A stretch of 64,000 bases of DNA, from positions 239,190-303,189 of the forward strand of contig NZ_DGIR01000039.1 in NCBI RefSeq assembly GCF_002386445.1, given 5' to 3'. Below are positions 23,738 to 36,942 of the stretch, in pieces (positions within the stretch are counted from its first letter, which is position 1; the number at the start of each line of letters is the position of its first letter). The stretch is from Pseudomonas sp. UBA4617. GTDB taxonomy: Bacteria > Pseudomonadota > Gammaproteobacteria > Pseudomonadales > Pseudomonadaceae. Position numbers and translations under genes: made by a program. Under the pieces are notes generated by a model that worked only from the letters and a program-made list of their open reading frames with translations, was not told the origin of the DNA and did no database searches.

Positions 23738-24296
23738 AGGGTGTTGCCCTCACTTGTTGACTGTAATGTCCCGTCGGCCTCTCCGAGGCCGGGCAGAGTC
23801 TTTCTGCCGGTGTGCGCTCGCTGCCGGCGTGGCGAGCTGAAAGTGCCGCCTCGTTGCGATGCGGCCTGAGACCAGTTCTATCGAATGCAGGTCACGGTGT
23901 GAATGATCGATTTGTCATAAGGACGTAACCTTTCCAAGGGTGAGGGGATAAGTAAATAAATGCGACTCAACCCTGTTTAGCGTTTAGCCCGCTGTGATGA
24001 GGGTTTGCCGATCATTGACGTCATTTCGCCAGCGCTGCTTGCAGATGACAGAAATAACTTGAAATGCGACGAAGGGTCACATCCGCCCCGGCATCGCCAG
24101 AATTTTACGTACTGCCTGATGATCTAAGCTGTCCTTGCCCCTGGGCCAGGCGCAGGTCGGTCAGGCGGCCCGGCCTCCAGCACATGCTCGCATGCCATGG
24201 AAGGCCACCTGCACGCCTGCTGGAAAGGGGTGCGGGCAAACATCGCGGGGCGATGCGTCGCCCCGTCAGTCAAATAGCCAAGGCGCTGGAATACTC
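23738..24296. other. Gene-free interval between rmf and rlmKL
   Basis: 559 bases with no credible ORF. Near rmf there are two tandem hairpins: CGGCCTC-tcc-GAGGCCG (23775-23791) and GGCAGA-gtctt-TCTGCC (23792-23808). The middle (about 23900-24080) is AT-richer than the surroundings and probably carries the rmf promoter. Near rlmKL is CGGGGCGA-tgcg-TCGCCCCG (24246-24265), 31 bases before the ATG and without a T-run. A small RNA cannot be excluded, but I recognise none. Confidence 0.5.
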
Positions 24297-26489
24297 ATGT
24301 CGGACCGTTTCGAACTCTACCTCACTTGCCCCAAAGGCCTGGAAGCCCTGCTCGCCGAAGAGGCCCGGGCCCTCGGCCTGGATGATGTGCGCGAGCACAC
24401 CTCGGCCATTCGCGGCAGCGCCGACATGGAAACCGCCTACCGTCTGTGCCTGTGGTCACGCCTGGCCAACCGGGTGCTGCTGGTGCTCAAGCGCTTCTCC
24501 ATGAAGAACGCCGACGACCTCTACCACGGCGTGCATACCGTCGATTGGGCCGACCACCTGGCCGCCGACGGCACCCTGGCGGTGGAGTTCAGCGGCCATG
24601 GCTCCGGCATTGACAACACCCACTTCGGTGCGTTGAAGGTCAAGGATGCGATCGTCGACAAGCTGCGCAACCGTGAAGGCCTGCGCCCTTCGGTGGAAAA
24701 GATCGACCCCGACGTGCGCGTGCACCTGCGCCTGGACCGCGGCGAAGCCATCCTGTCCCTTGACCTTTCCGGGCACAGCCTGCACCAGCGTGGCTACCGT
24801 TTGCAGCAGGGCGCCGCGCCGCTGAAGGAAAACCTGGCGGCGGCGGTGCTGATCCGCGCAGGCTGGCCTCGCATTGCCGCCGAAGGTGGCGCGCTGGCTG
24901 ACCCGATGTGCGGTGTGGGTACCTTCCTGGTCGAAGCCGCCATGATCGCCGCGGACATCGCCCCCAACCTCAGGCGAGAACGCTGGGGCTTCAGTGCCTG
25001 GCTCGGCCATGTGCCGGCGCTGTGGCGCAAGGTGCATGAAGAGGCGCAGGCGCGAGCCGAAGCCGGCTTGGCCAGGCCGCCACTGTGGATTCGTGGTTAC
25101 GAGGCCGACCCACGGCTGATCCAGCCGGGCCGTAATAACGTCGAGCGTGCCGGCCTGGGTGACTGGGTGAAGATCTACCAGGGTGAAGTCAGCACCTTCG
25201 AACCGCGCCCGGACCAGAACCAGAAAGGCCTGGTCATCAGCAACCCGCCCTACGGCGAGCGCCTGGGTGACGAGGCCAGCCTGCTGTACCTCTACCAGAA
25301 CCTCGGCGAACGCCTGCGCCAGGCCTGCATGGGCTGGGAGGCAGCGGTATTCACCGGCGCACCGCAGCTGGGCAAGCGCATGGGCATTCGCAGCCACAAG
25401 CAGTACGCATTCTGGAACGGCGCGTTGCCCTGCAAGCTGCTGCTGTTCAAGGTGCAGCCTGACCAGTTCGTGACTGGCGAGCGCCGTGAGTCTGCCGCGC
25501 CAGGCGCGGACATCGACCTGCAGGCAGCGCTGGCCAGCGAGCCGGCGCGCCTGTCGGAAGGGGCGCAGATGTTCGCCAACCGCCTGCAGAAGAACCTGCG
25601 GCAACTGGGCAAGTGGGCCCGCCGCGAACAGGTCGGCTGCTACCGTCTGTACGATGCCGACATGCCCGAGTATGCCCTGGCGGTCGACCTGTACCAGGAC
25701 TGGGTGCACGTGCAGGAATATGCCGCGCCACGTTCGGTCGACCCCGACAAGGCCCAGGCGCGCCTGCTCGATGCACTGGCCGCCATCCCCCAGGCGCTGG
25801 GCATCGCGCCGCAGCGTGTGGTGCTCAAGCGCCGCGAGCGGCAAAGTGGTACCCGCCAGTACGAGCGCCAGGCCACCGAAGGCCGCTTCCAGGAAGTCAG
25901 CGAAGGCGGCGTCAGGCTGCTGGTGAACCTCACCGACTACCTCGACACCGGGCTGTTCCTCGACCACCGCCCGATGCGCATGCGCATCCAGCGCGAGGCC
26001 GCCGGCAAGCGCTTTCTCAACCTGTTCTGCTACACCGCGACGGCCACCGTGCACGCCGCCAAGGGCGGGGCGCGCAGTACCACCAGCGTCGACCTGTCGA
26101 AAACTTACCTGGACTGGGCGCGGCGCAACCTGGCGCTCAACGGTTTCTCCGAGCGTAACCGCCTGGAGCAGGGCGATGTGATGGCCTGGCTGGAAGGCAA
26201 CCGCGACAGCTACGACCTGATCTTCATCGACCCACCGACCTTCTCCAACTCCAAGCGCATGGAAGGCGTGTTCGATGTGCAGCGTGACCACGTGCAACTG
26301 CTGGACCTGGCCATGGCCCGCCTGGCCCCGGGCGGCGTGTTGTACTTCTCGAACAACTTCCGCAAGTTCCAGCTGGACGAACACCTGATGACGCGGTACG
26401 CGGTGGAGGAAATCACCGCCCAGACACTTGACCCGGATTTTGCCCGCAACAACCGCATTCACCGGGCCTGGCGTTTGCAACTGCGTTGA
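24297..26489 (+). CDS. rlmL: 23S rRNA G2445 N2- / G2069 N7-methyltransferase
   Basis: 730-residue fused enzyme (RlmKL) that methylates two guanines of 23S rRNA. N-terminal THUMP domain (about 45-155), then the RlmL Rossmann methyltransferase with DPMCGVGTFLVEAA and catalytic NPPYGERLG (near residue 315). The C-terminal RlmK methyltransferase has FLNLFCYTATATVHAAKGG and IDPPTFSNSK (near 645). ATG 24297 gives MSDRFELYLTCPKGLEALL, the family start; the longer frame from 24135 lacks support. It is transcribed alone, ahead of a GGDEF gene 94 bases on. Confidence 0.96.
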   Translation: MSDRFELYLTCPKGLEALLAEEARALGLDDVREHTSAIRGSADMETAYRLCLWSRLANRVLLVLKRFSMKNADDLYHGVHTVDWADHLAADGTLAVEFSGHGSGIDNTHFGALKVKDAIVDKLRNREGLRPSVEKIDPDVRVHLRLDRGEAILSLDLSGHSLHQRGYRLQQGAAPLKENLAAAVLIRAGWPRIAAEGGALADPMCGVGTFLVEAAMIAADIAPNLRRERWGFSAWLGHVPALWRKVHEEAQARAEAGLARPPLWIRGYEADPRLIQPGRNNVERAGLGDWVKIYQGEVSTFEPRPDQNQKGLVISNPPYGERLGDEASLLYLYQNLGERLRQACMGWEAAVFTGAPQLGKRMGIRSHKQYAFWNGALPCKLLLFKVQPDQFVTGERRESAAPGADIDLQAALASEPARLSEGAQMFANRLQKNLRQLGKWARREQVGCYRLYDADMPEYALAVDLYQDWVHVQEYAAPRSVDPDKAQARLLDALAAIPQALGIAPQRVVLKRRERQSGTRQYERQATEGRFQEVSEGGVRLLVNLTDYLDTGLFLDHRPMRMRIQREAAGKRFLNLFCYTATATVHAAKGGARSTTSVDLSKTYLDWARRNLALNGFSERNRLEQGDVMAWLEGNRDSYDLIFIDPPTFSNSKRMEGVFDVQRDHVQLLDLAMARLAPGGVLYFSNNFRKFQLDEHLMTRYAVEEITAQTLDPDFARNNRIHRAWRLQLR

Positions 26490-26583
26490 GGCGACGAGGT
26501 ACATTGCGCGGCTAATGGCCAATAGCTATAACTGACAGCAGGGCAGGATAATCCGCAGGACGCCGATGTGACGAGACGGGTGT

Positions 26584-28974
26584 ATGTCGAAGGGTGGCGT
26601 GCGTGCGCGGTTGCTTGGCCTGTGCACAGAGCGGGTGCCCGCCTGGGCAGCGGCGCTGGTCGCGCTGCTGGTGGGCGGCCTGCTGACGGCCGTTCTGGCG
26701 CTTGCTGCGCAGGCCTTCCACCAGCAGCAGCTGCGTCAGCGCTTCGAGCTGCTCGCCAACGAGCGTTTCAGCCGTATCGCCGAACGCTTTGACGAACAGC
26801 AGCAGCGCCTGGACGGGCTGCGCCGGTTCTTCAGCTTTTCCAGGGTCATCACCCCGCGCGAATTCGATGGCTACACCCGGCCATTGTTGCACCGGAACCT
26901 GGCTTATGCCTGGGCGCCGCGTGTCGAAGCTGGGCAACGCGCCGAATTCGAGCGTCAGGTGGGTGCGCATAACGGGCAAAGTTATGTGATCCGCGACCAG
27001 GACGAGCACGGCCGGTGGCACCCCGCCCCTTTGCGTGACCATTACTTCCCGATACTTTACAACCAGTCCGGCGGATTGCCCGGGCTGCCCATCGGGCTGG
27101 ACCTCGCTGCCCAGCCCAGATCGCAGGCGGCGCTGGCGCGGGCGCTGGAGCCAGGCAGCATGGCGATTTCCGGGCCGCTGGCCAGGCTCGATACCAGTAC
27201 GGATGCGCGGGGTCTGTTGATGGTGGCGCCGGTATTTGCCGATGCCAGGCCCAGCGACCTGGCAGTGGGCTATGTCATGGCCTTGCTGAGCATGCGGGAG
27301 CTGGTCAGTGACGGGCGACCGGTGGCGGCAGATGACAGCCTGGTCGTACGCATTGTCGACCCCACCGGCTTGCATGGCCCCGAAGTGCTGTTCGATTCGC
27401 AGAACCCGGTCGCCCCCTTGGCGCTTGCCAGCAAACAGCTGTTGCACATGGCCGACCATCACTTCCAGCTGAGTATCAGGCCGAGCCTGGTGTTCGTGCA
27501 GGGCAACCGCTCCTTGGCAGTGTTGGCGGTGAGCCTGCTCGGCGGGTCGTTGAGCCTGCTGCTCAGCGTTTTGCTTTATAGCCTGTTCAGCCAGCACCAG
27601 CGCGCCGTGGCCCTGGTCGAGCAGCGCACTGCCGAGCTGCGGGTCAGCGAGCAGTCACTGCGAGACACCCATAACCAGCTGCGCAGCGTGCTGGATGCCG
27701 CGACACAGGTGGCGATCATTGCCACCAACCTCAAGGGCGTGGTCAGCACCTTCAACGCTGGCGCCGAGCACATGCTCGGTTACCAGGCCAGCGAGGCGAT
27801 CGGCCGCCTGCGCCTTGAGGACCTGATGCTGCCTGAGGAGTTGAGCCAGCGTGCCCACGCCTTGAGCCTGCGTTACGGCCGGCCGATCGCTGGCGGCCAG
27901 GCCATGTTCGCCGAAACGGCGCAGGCACACGCCGCGGAACCGGGGGAGTGGACCCTGTTGCGTGCCGATGGCAGCCAACTGGTGGCGAACATGCTGGTCA
28001 CCGCCATGCTCGATGAACAGGGCCTGTGGACGGGCTACCTGGCGATCTGCATCGATGTCACGGAGCGGCGCCGGGTGCTCGAGGCCCTGGCGGCGCGTGA
28101 CCGCCTTCTGGAAAAACTCAGTGCCGAAGTACCGGGGGGTATCTACCAGTACCGCCTGGATAGCAACGGCCATTCCTGTTTTCCCTACGCCAGCATGGGC
28201 CTGTACGACATCTACGAAATTGACCCGCAGCAGTTGCGCGAGGACGCGACGGTGGTGTTCGAGCGCATCCACCCCGATGACCTGGAGCGGGTGCGCCGTT
28301 CTGTGCGTTATTCGGCCGAGCACCTGTCGCCCTGGCGCGAAGAGTATCGGGTCTGCCTGCCGCGTGCCGGGCTGCGCTGGGTGCGTGGCGAAGCGACGCC
28401 GGAGATGGGCGAGCAAGGTTGCACCCTGTGGCATGGCTACCTGACTGATATCTCCGACCTGAAAAGCGTCGAGGAGGAGTTGCGCAGGTTGTCGGTGACC
28501 GACTCGCTGACTGGCATCCATAACCGCCGCTACTTCCAGGAACGACTGAAATCCGAGCTGGAGCGGGCCCAGCGCGACGGCTTGGCGCTGGCGGTGATCA
28601 TGCTCGACATCGATCACTTCAAACGTATCAACGATCGTTTCGGCCATGCTGTCGGCGACCGCGTGCTACGCAGTCTGTGCCTGCGCATCGGCCAGCGTTT
28701 GCGGCGTACCGACGTATTCTGCCGGCTGGGTGGCGAGGAATTCATGGTGCTGTGCCCCGGCAGCGATGCCGAGCAGGCGCGGTCGCTGGCGCTGGAGCTG
28801 TGGAAAGGGCTGCGCAATGTGCCGGTGGAAGGCGTGGGCAGGGTGACCGCAAGTTTTGGCGTGGCGGGGTGGCGGCCGGGGGAGGGGGCCGATGCCCTGC
28901 TGTTGCGCGCCGATGCCGGAGTGTATGCAGCCAAGCAGGCCGGGCGCGACCGGGTGGAGGGGGAGTCGGGCTGA
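26584..28974 (+). CDS. Membrane diguanylate cyclase with CHASE and PAS domains
   Basis: 796 residues. A membrane helix at about 18-45, a periplasmic CHASE-type sensor (about 75-280, YAWAPRVEAGQRAEFE region), a second helix at about 309-335, two PAS domains (about 360-490 and 505-620), and a C-terminal GGDEF domain from about 630. The active-site loop is RLGGEEF (near 715), preceded at the right distance by RRTD, an intact product-inhibition I-site, so it should make cyclic di-GMP. No EAL domain follows. The ligand of the CHASE domain is unknown. The gene ends inside an 11-bp inverted repeat and converges on dacB. Confidence 0.93.
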   Translation: MSKGGVRARLLGLCTERVPAWAAALVALLVGGLLTAVLALAAQAFHQQQLRQRFELLANERFSRIAERFDEQQQRLDGLRRFFSFSRVITPREFDGYTRPLLHRNLAYAWAPRVEAGQRAEFERQVGAHNGQSYVIRDQDEHGRWHPAPLRDHYFPILYNQSGGLPGLPIGLDLAAQPRSQAALARALEPGSMAISGPLARLDTSTDARGLLMVAPVFADARPSDLAVGYVMALLSMRELVSDGRPVAADDSLVVRIVDPTGLHGPEVLFDSQNPVAPLALASKQLLHMADHHFQLSIRPSLVFVQGNRSLAVLAVSLLGGSLSLLLSVLLYSLFSQHQRAVALVEQRTAELRVSEQSLRDTHNQLRSVLDAATQVAIIATNLKGVVSTFNAGAEHMLGYQASEAIGRLRLEDLMLPEELSQRAHALSLRYGRPIAGGQAMFAETAQAHAAEPGEWTLLRADGSQLVANMLVTAMLDEQGLWTGYLAICIDVTERRRVLEALAARDRLLEKLSAEVPGGIYQYRLDSNGHSCFPYASMGLYDIYEIDPQQLREDATVVFERIHPDDLERVRRSVRYSAEHLSPWREEYRVCLPRAGLRWVRGEATPEMGEQGCTLWHGYLTDISDLKSVEEELRRLSVTDSLTGIHNRRYFQERLKSELERAQRDGLALAVIMLDIDHFKRINDRFGHAVGDRVLRSLCLRIGQRLRRTDVFCRLGGEEFMVLCPGSDAEQARSLALELWKGLRNVPVEGVGRVTASFGVAGWRPGEGADALLLRADAGVYAAKQAGRDRVEGESG

Positions 28975-29014
28975 TGGGGCATGGCGTCCGCTCCTGCAGC
29001 GAACCCCATCAGCC
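28969..29014. repeat. Inverted repeat covering the stop codon of the GGDEF gene
   Basis: GGCTGATGGGG (28969-28979) and CCCCATCAGCC (29004-29014) are perfect 11-bp arms around a 24-base spacer. No T-run follows. It lies between convergent genes and may act as a weak terminator or mRNA 3'-end stabiliser. Confidence 0.5.
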
Positions 29015-29034
29015 GACCCGGTGTGGCACGACGG

Positions 29035-30492
29035 TCAATTGGCCGCTGTGCTGTCGGCCAGCTTCGGCTGGCGGTACAGGTCCAGCAGCACCTGGTCGAG
29101 CACCTGCGATGCCCCCCACGGTTTCGGATCGTTGAGGATGGCCGCCACCGCCCAGGTATGACCATTGCTGTCACGGCTGAAGCCGGCGATCGCCCGCACG
29201 GTATTCAGCGTGCCGGTCTTGATGTGCCCTTCACCTGTCATTGCCGTGCGTTTCAGACGCTTGCGCATGGTGCCGTCCATGCCCACCAGCGGCATCGAGC
29301 TGATGAACTCGGCAGCGTAGGGGCTTTTCCAGGCGGCTTGCAGCATGGCGGCCATTTCCCGGGTACTGACCCGCTCGGCACGCGACAGGCCGGAGCCGTT
29401 TTCCATCACCAGGTGCGGTGCGGTAATGCCCTTCTTCGCCAGCCATTGACGCACCACGCGCTGGGCAGCGCGGGCATCGTCGCCATCGGCATCGGTGCGG
29501 AACTGCGCGCCGAGGCTGAGGAACAACTGCCGGGCCATGGTGTTGTTGCTGTACTTGTTGATGTCGCGGATCACTTCCACCAGGTCTGGCGAGAAGGCCC
29601 GGGCCAGCAGGCGTGCACCCTTGGGCACGTTCTCGAAGCGATTGCCACCCTGGATGCTGCCACCCAGCTCGTTCCAGATCGCGCGTACGGCACCGGCGGC
29701 GTAGGTGGGATGGTCAAGCAGCGACAGGTAGGTCTGCGAGTTGCAGCCCTCACCCAGCTGGCCGCTGACCGTTACGCTGATGCCATCGGCCTGTTGCACC
29801 GGGTTGTAGCGTACGTCACCCGAGCACTGCCTGGAGGCGACTGCCTTGACCTGGTTGTCGATGCGGATACTGGCAATCGGTGGTTCGACCGCGACGGTGA
29901 CCTTGCCGCCGTCATTTCGGGCCACGAAGCGCAGGGCCTTGAGGTTGACCAGCAAGGCATCCGGCTGGACCAGGAACGGCTTGTTCACATCGCCGCCGTC
30001 ATCGTTGAACTGCGGCAGGTTGGGCTGCACGAAGTGGCTGCGGTCCAGCACCAGATCGCCAGTGACGGTGCGCACGCCATTGGCGCGCAGGTCACGCATC
30101 AACAGCCACAGCTTTTCCATGTTCAGTTTCGGGTCTCCACCCCCTTTGAGGTACAGGTTGCCGTTGAGCACCCCGTTGCTGAGGGTGCCGTCGGTGTAGA
30201 ACTCGGTCTTCCACTGGAAGGTCGGGCCGAGCAGTTCAAGGGCTGCGTAGGTGGTAACCAGCTTCATGGTCGAGGCCGGGTTCACCGACACGTCGGCATT
30301 GAACACGGTCGGTGTGCCGGGGCCGTCCAGCGGCAGCATCACCAGCGACAGCGCCGAATCCTGCAGCTTGCTGGCCTTGAGGGCTTGCTGCACTTTGGCG
30401 GGCAGGGTGGTATTCACGGCAGCGGCATGGCCGGGCAGGGCGAATGGCAGCAGCAGGCCGGCAAGTACGAGGGGACGAAGCGTTTTGATCAT
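29035..30492 (-). CDS. dacB: D-alanyl-D-alanine carboxypeptidase/endopeptidase (PBP4 type)
   Basis: 485-residue periplasmic penicillin-binding protein of the S13 family that trims or cleaves peptide cross-links. Signal peptide: MIKTLRPLVLAGLLLPFAL, cut after GHA. Active-site motifs in order: SxxK in NPASTMKLVTTYA, SxN in KYSNNTMARQL and KTG in HIKTGTLNTVRA. The large insertion between the first two motifs is typical of PBP4. ATG 30492 starts the signal peptide; the longer frame to 30636 has no signal sequence. It is downstream of yggL on the same strand but separated from it by a terminator. Confidence 0.95.
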   Translation of the reverse strand: MIKTLRPLVLAGLLLPFALPGHAAAVNTTLPAKVQQALKASKLQDSALSLVMLPLDGPGTPTVFNADVSVNPASTMKLVTTYAALELLGPTFQWKTEFYTDGTLSNGVLNGNLYLKGGGDPKLNMEKLWLLMRDLRANGVRTVTGDLVLDRSHFVQPNLPQFNDDGGDVNKPFLVQPDALLVNLKALRFVARNDGGKVTVAVEPPIASIRIDNQVKAVASRQCSGDVRYNPVQQADGISVTVSGQLGEGCNSQTYLSLLDHPTYAAGAVRAIWNELGGSIQGGNRFENVPKGARLLARAFSPDLVEVIRDINKYSNNTMARQLFLSLGAQFRTDADGDDARAAQRVVRQWLAKKGITAPHLVMENGSGLSRAERVSTREMAAMLQAAWKSPYAAEFISSMPLVGMDGTMRKRLKRTAMTGEGHIKTGTLNTVRAIAGFSRDSNGHTWAVAAILNDPKPWGASQVLDQVLLDLYRQPKLADSTAAN

Positions 30493-30641
30493 AGTCAGTA
30501 AACACCCTACGGCGAGGGGAAAGGGCATCGGGGCTGTAAAGGATGATGGCCCCAGGACGGAAGAATGCGCATTATGCCCCAAGCGCAGCGACGATGCGCC
30601 ACGTTCGACAGAAAAGCACCAACCCGGGAAAAGCACGGCGC

Positions 30642-30673
30642 AAAAAAAAGGCCACCCGTGAAGGTGGCCTTTT
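30642..30673 (-). terminator. Terminator of yggL
   Basis: AAGGCCACC (30648-30656) / GGTGGCCTT (30663-30671) with a six-base loop; the minus strand continues with eight T. The plus strand also has TTTT, so it may work both ways. Confidence 0.88.
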
Positions 30674-30690
30674 CAGCGATCGGGCCGGTA

Positions 30691-31035
30691 TTACTCGGCC
30701 TTGTTGATCGGTTTTTCCGGGTACCAGGCGTCCAGCAGCGGGCTGACTTCGATCTTGGTCAATTCGCTGCGGCCCTTGAGCCAGGCTTCAACGGCTGCAC
30801 GCTGTTCTTCGCTGACCGAGCCGCGTTTGACCGAGCACACCAGGCCGAAATCGTCACCGCCTACATAGTCCAGGCCGTTGGCATCCATGGCTTCTGCCAG
30901 GAACGCGTCGAGGAAAGCATCGATTGCCTGGTCATCCAGATCTTCCTTGAATTCCAGGTTCAGCTCGAAGCCCAATTCCTGAAACTCGTCGACACACAGC
31001 TTCTTGCGCAGACGACGGGAGCGGTTTGTGGCCAT
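30691..31035 (-). CDS. yggL: YggL-family protein, 50S-ribosome-associated
   Basis: 114-residue DUF469 protein. Family features: basic N-terminus MATNRSRRLRKKLCVDEFQ, then LGFELNLEF, a long acidic helix and the GDDFGLVCSVKRGSVSEEQR core. E. coli YggL has been reported to bind the large ribosomal subunit; function is otherwise poorly known. It lies 41 bases downstream of the hybrid kinase gene on the same strand and has its own terminator. Confidence 0.88.
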   Translation of the reverse strand: MATNRSRRLRKKLCVDEFQELGFELNLEFKEDLDDQAIDAFLDAFLAEAMDANGLDYVGGDDFGLVCSVKRGSVSEEQRAAVEAWLKGRSELTKIEVSPLLDAWYPEKPINKAE

Positions 31036-31076
31036 GAAACAATCCTCTTAGGTAATAACGCCGCGCAGTCTACCAG

Positions 31077-34703
<3,627 letters not shown>

Positions 34704-34710
34704 GACGACC

Positions 34711-35328
34711 TCAGACCAATGCGTTGCGCTTGGCCATTTCGATCAGGTCGACCAGCGTGTCGGCCTGAAGTTTGTGCATGAGGCGCTTCTTGTAGGTACT
34801 GACCGTCTTGCTGCTGAGAAACATGCCCTTGGCTATTTCCTTGTTGCTGCGCCCTTGGGCGAACAGCTGCAGTACCATCAGTTCACGATCATTCACCTGT
34901 CGGAAAAGTTTCAGGTCGGCATCTACCGCCTGGTTGTGCTTTATGGCCTGGCTGGGGAAATAGTTGTATCCGGCCAGCACGGCCTTGATTGCACTCAGCA
35001 GTTCGCTCAGATCCTCCTGCTTGCATACATAGCCTGCGGCACCCGAGTGCATGCAGCGCACGGCAAACAATGCCGGTGATTGCGCAGTCAACACCAGAAC
35101 CTTCAGTGGCAACGCCATGGCCTGAAAGCGGGCAAGCACCTCCAGCCCGTCCAGCTTGGGGATGCTGATGTCGAGAATGACCAGGTCGGGGTTGGTTTCG
35201 CGAATCATCTGCATGGCGTCCACGCCATTGTCCGACTCGCCGACAATCTTGTAGTTCTGGTTTTCCAGCAACATACGCACGGCCAGGCGGATGACAGGAT
35301 GGTCGTCGACAATAAATATGGATTGCAT
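34711..35328 (-). CDS. LuxR/NarL-family response regulator, partner of the BvgS-like kinase
   Basis: 205-residue BvgA/EvgA-type regulator. Receiver: IVDDHPVIR, phospho-Asp in LVILDISIPKLDG, VLTAQS and Lys in GYVCKQEDL. Output helix-turn-helix: VNDRELMVLQLFAQGRSNKEIAKG and SSKTVSTYKKRLMHKL. The ATG at 35328 has AGGGAAG at good spacing; the upstream TTG at 35334 is in frame. It is the first gene of a two-gene operon with the kinase. Targets are unknown; overlapping palindromes about 80-100 bases upstream could be autoregulatory. Confidence 0.93.
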   Translation of the reverse strand: MQSIFIVDDHPVIRLAVRMLLENQNYKIVGESDNGVDAMQMIRETNPDLVILDISIPKLDGLEVLARFQAMALPLKVLVLTAQSPALFAVRCMHSGAAGYVCKQEDLSELLSAIKAVLAGYNYFPSQAIKHNQAVDADLKLFRQVNDRELMVLQLFAQGRSNKEIAKGMFLSSKTVSTYKKRLMHKLQADTLVDLIEMAKRNALV

Positions 35329-35404
35329 GTTCAACTTCCCTGCGGGCTATTGAGGTGACAGGCGGCACCTTATCGCAGTTGGAAGTCATCGGGGACGCGA
35401 GGAA

Positions 35405-35425
35405 GGGCTATTAGCCCCATATGGG
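35405..35425. promoter_or_regulatory. Overlapping palindromes upstream of the response regulator
   Basis: GGGCTA-t-TAGCCC (35405-35417) overlaps CCCATATGGG (35416-35425). They are next to an AT-rich stretch (about 35430-35560) that interrupts the usual high GC and likely holds the promoter. The 35329-35610 gap contains no gene. Confidence 0.35.
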
Positions 35426-35610
35426 AAATGGCTTACACGTTTATGCAAGTCTGGCTACGAAATATGGATTTTATAGCGGATGTCAAAGCAAGTTTGGTAA
35501 CCAATCTTTAATATTTAGCCCCGTTGTTTATATTGCCGATTGTATATGTAGGAAGTTTCCTTCGGTCAGCGCTGGCAGCCCCGGGCAGGCCCGGGCTGCA
35601 GCGGCGCGGT

Positions 35611-36942
35611 TCAGGTCGGGCTGGAACGCCCGGTCATCTCGCGCGCCATTTCGCTGGCATAGCTGTCGGTCATCCCGGCGATGAAGTCGATCATGCGCAG
35701 GAAGGCACTGTACAGAGAACCGTGCGGGTCAGGGGCGTTGTTGCCGATCAGGTCCAGCACCCGGCGGCTCTTGAACGACGGCGTGCGCCCCCCGTGTTGC
35801 TCGAGCGCAGCGCCACAGAAGGTGTTCAGCAGAATTTCCAGGGTGGTGTAGGCGCCGATCTCGTGCAAGGTCTTGCGTTTGTCCTGGAAGATCTTGTTGC
35901 GCGCCATGGCCTTGGCCTGCAGCACGCAGCGTTTGGCCGGGCCGTGCATATGTTCGACCAGGTCGCCCACCAGCTGGCCGGCCAGCAAGGCCTGCTGTTG
36001 CTCGACGAAGGCCCGCGCGGCGGCGTTGGTCAGGTGTTCGATGGCCTTGCCGCGCAGGATGGCCAACTTGCGCCGGCGGGAATCGCCCGGGCCGAGCTGG
36101 CGGTAGGTTTCCGGCAGGTCCTCGCCGACCAGGTCGAGCAGCAGCGCTTCGACTTCGGCGTATTGCAGCAGCTCCATTTCCAGGCCGTCTTCCAGGTCGA
36201 TCAGCGCATAGCAGATGTCATCGGCGGCCTCCATCAGGTACACCAGCGGGTGGCGCGCCCAGCGTTGATACTCCATTTGCGGCAAGCCAAGCTTGCGGGC
36301 GATCTGCTCGAGCAGGGGCAGCTCGCTCTGGTAACTGCCGAACTTGTGTTTCTTGTAGCCCAGGGCGTCGGCGTGGCGTGCGCTCCACGGGTATTTAAGG
36401 TAGGTGCCGAGGGTGGCATAGGTCAGCCGGGTACCGCCGTCGAACTGGTGATACTCCAGCTGGGTCAGTACACGAAAGCCTTGGGCATTGCCTTCGAAGT
36501 TGAGGAAGTCGGCGCGCTCGTCGTCGCTCATGTCATCCAGCCAGCCACGTCCGGCGGCTTGCTGGAACCAGTGGCGGATCGCGTCTTCGCCAGAGTGGCC
36601 AAACGGGGGGTTGCCGATGTCATGAGCCAGGCAGGCCGACTGCACGATCATCCCCAGGTCGCTCGGGGCGCACCAGTCCGGAAGGTTGTCCCGCAGGGTT
36701 TCGCCGACGCGCATGCCCAGCGAGCGTCCTACGCAGCTGACCTCCAGCGAGTGGGTCAGGCGCGTGTGGATATGGTCGTTGCTGGAAACCGGGTGCACCT
36801 GGGTCTTGCGCCCGAGGCGGCGGAAAGCACCGGAGAAAATAATGCGGTCGTGGTCTTTGTGAAAGGGGCTGCGCCCGAGCTCATCGGCGCTGTATAGCGC
36901 TTTGCCCAGGCGTTCGCGGGTGAGCAGGGTGTGCCAGTCCAA
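35611..36942 (-). CDS. dGTPase-like HD-domain triphosphohydrolase
   Basis: 443-residue HD-domain protein of the Dgt family, which hydrolyses dNTPs to deoxynucleosides and triphosphate. Metal-binding residues: HTRLTHSLEV (His), LAHDIGNPPFGHSGE (HD), and a later Asp in YLMEAADDICYA. The N-terminus has FHKDHDRIIFSGAFRRL. The start is the TTG at 36942, with AGGAG eight bases upstream. The family is split into true dGTPases and 'dGTPase-like' proteins; the class cannot be settled by eye, so no gene symbol is given. It stands alone between the two-component pair and the yqjDE-type operon. Confidence 0.9.
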   Translation of the reverse strand: MDWHTLLTRERLGKALYSADELGRSPFHKDHDRIIFSGAFRRLGRKTQVHPVSSNDHIHTRLTHSLEVSCVGRSLGMRVGETLRDNLPDWCAPSDLGMIVQSACLAHDIGNPPFGHSGEDAIRHWFQQAAGRGWLDDMSDDERADFLNFEGNAQGFRVLTQLEYHQFDGGTRLTYATLGTYLKYPWSARHADALGYKKHKFGSYQSELPLLEQIARKLGLPQMEYQRWARHPLVYLMEAADDICYALIDLEDGLEMELLQYAEVEALLLDLVGEDLPETYRQLGPGDSRRRKLAILRGKAIEHLTNAAARAFVEQQQALLAGQLVGDLVEHMHGPAKRCVLQAKAMARNKIFQDKRKTLHEIGAYTTLEILLNTFCGAALEQHGGRTPSFKSRRVLDLIGNNAPDPHGSLYSAFLRMIDFIAGMTDSYASEMAREMTGRSSPT

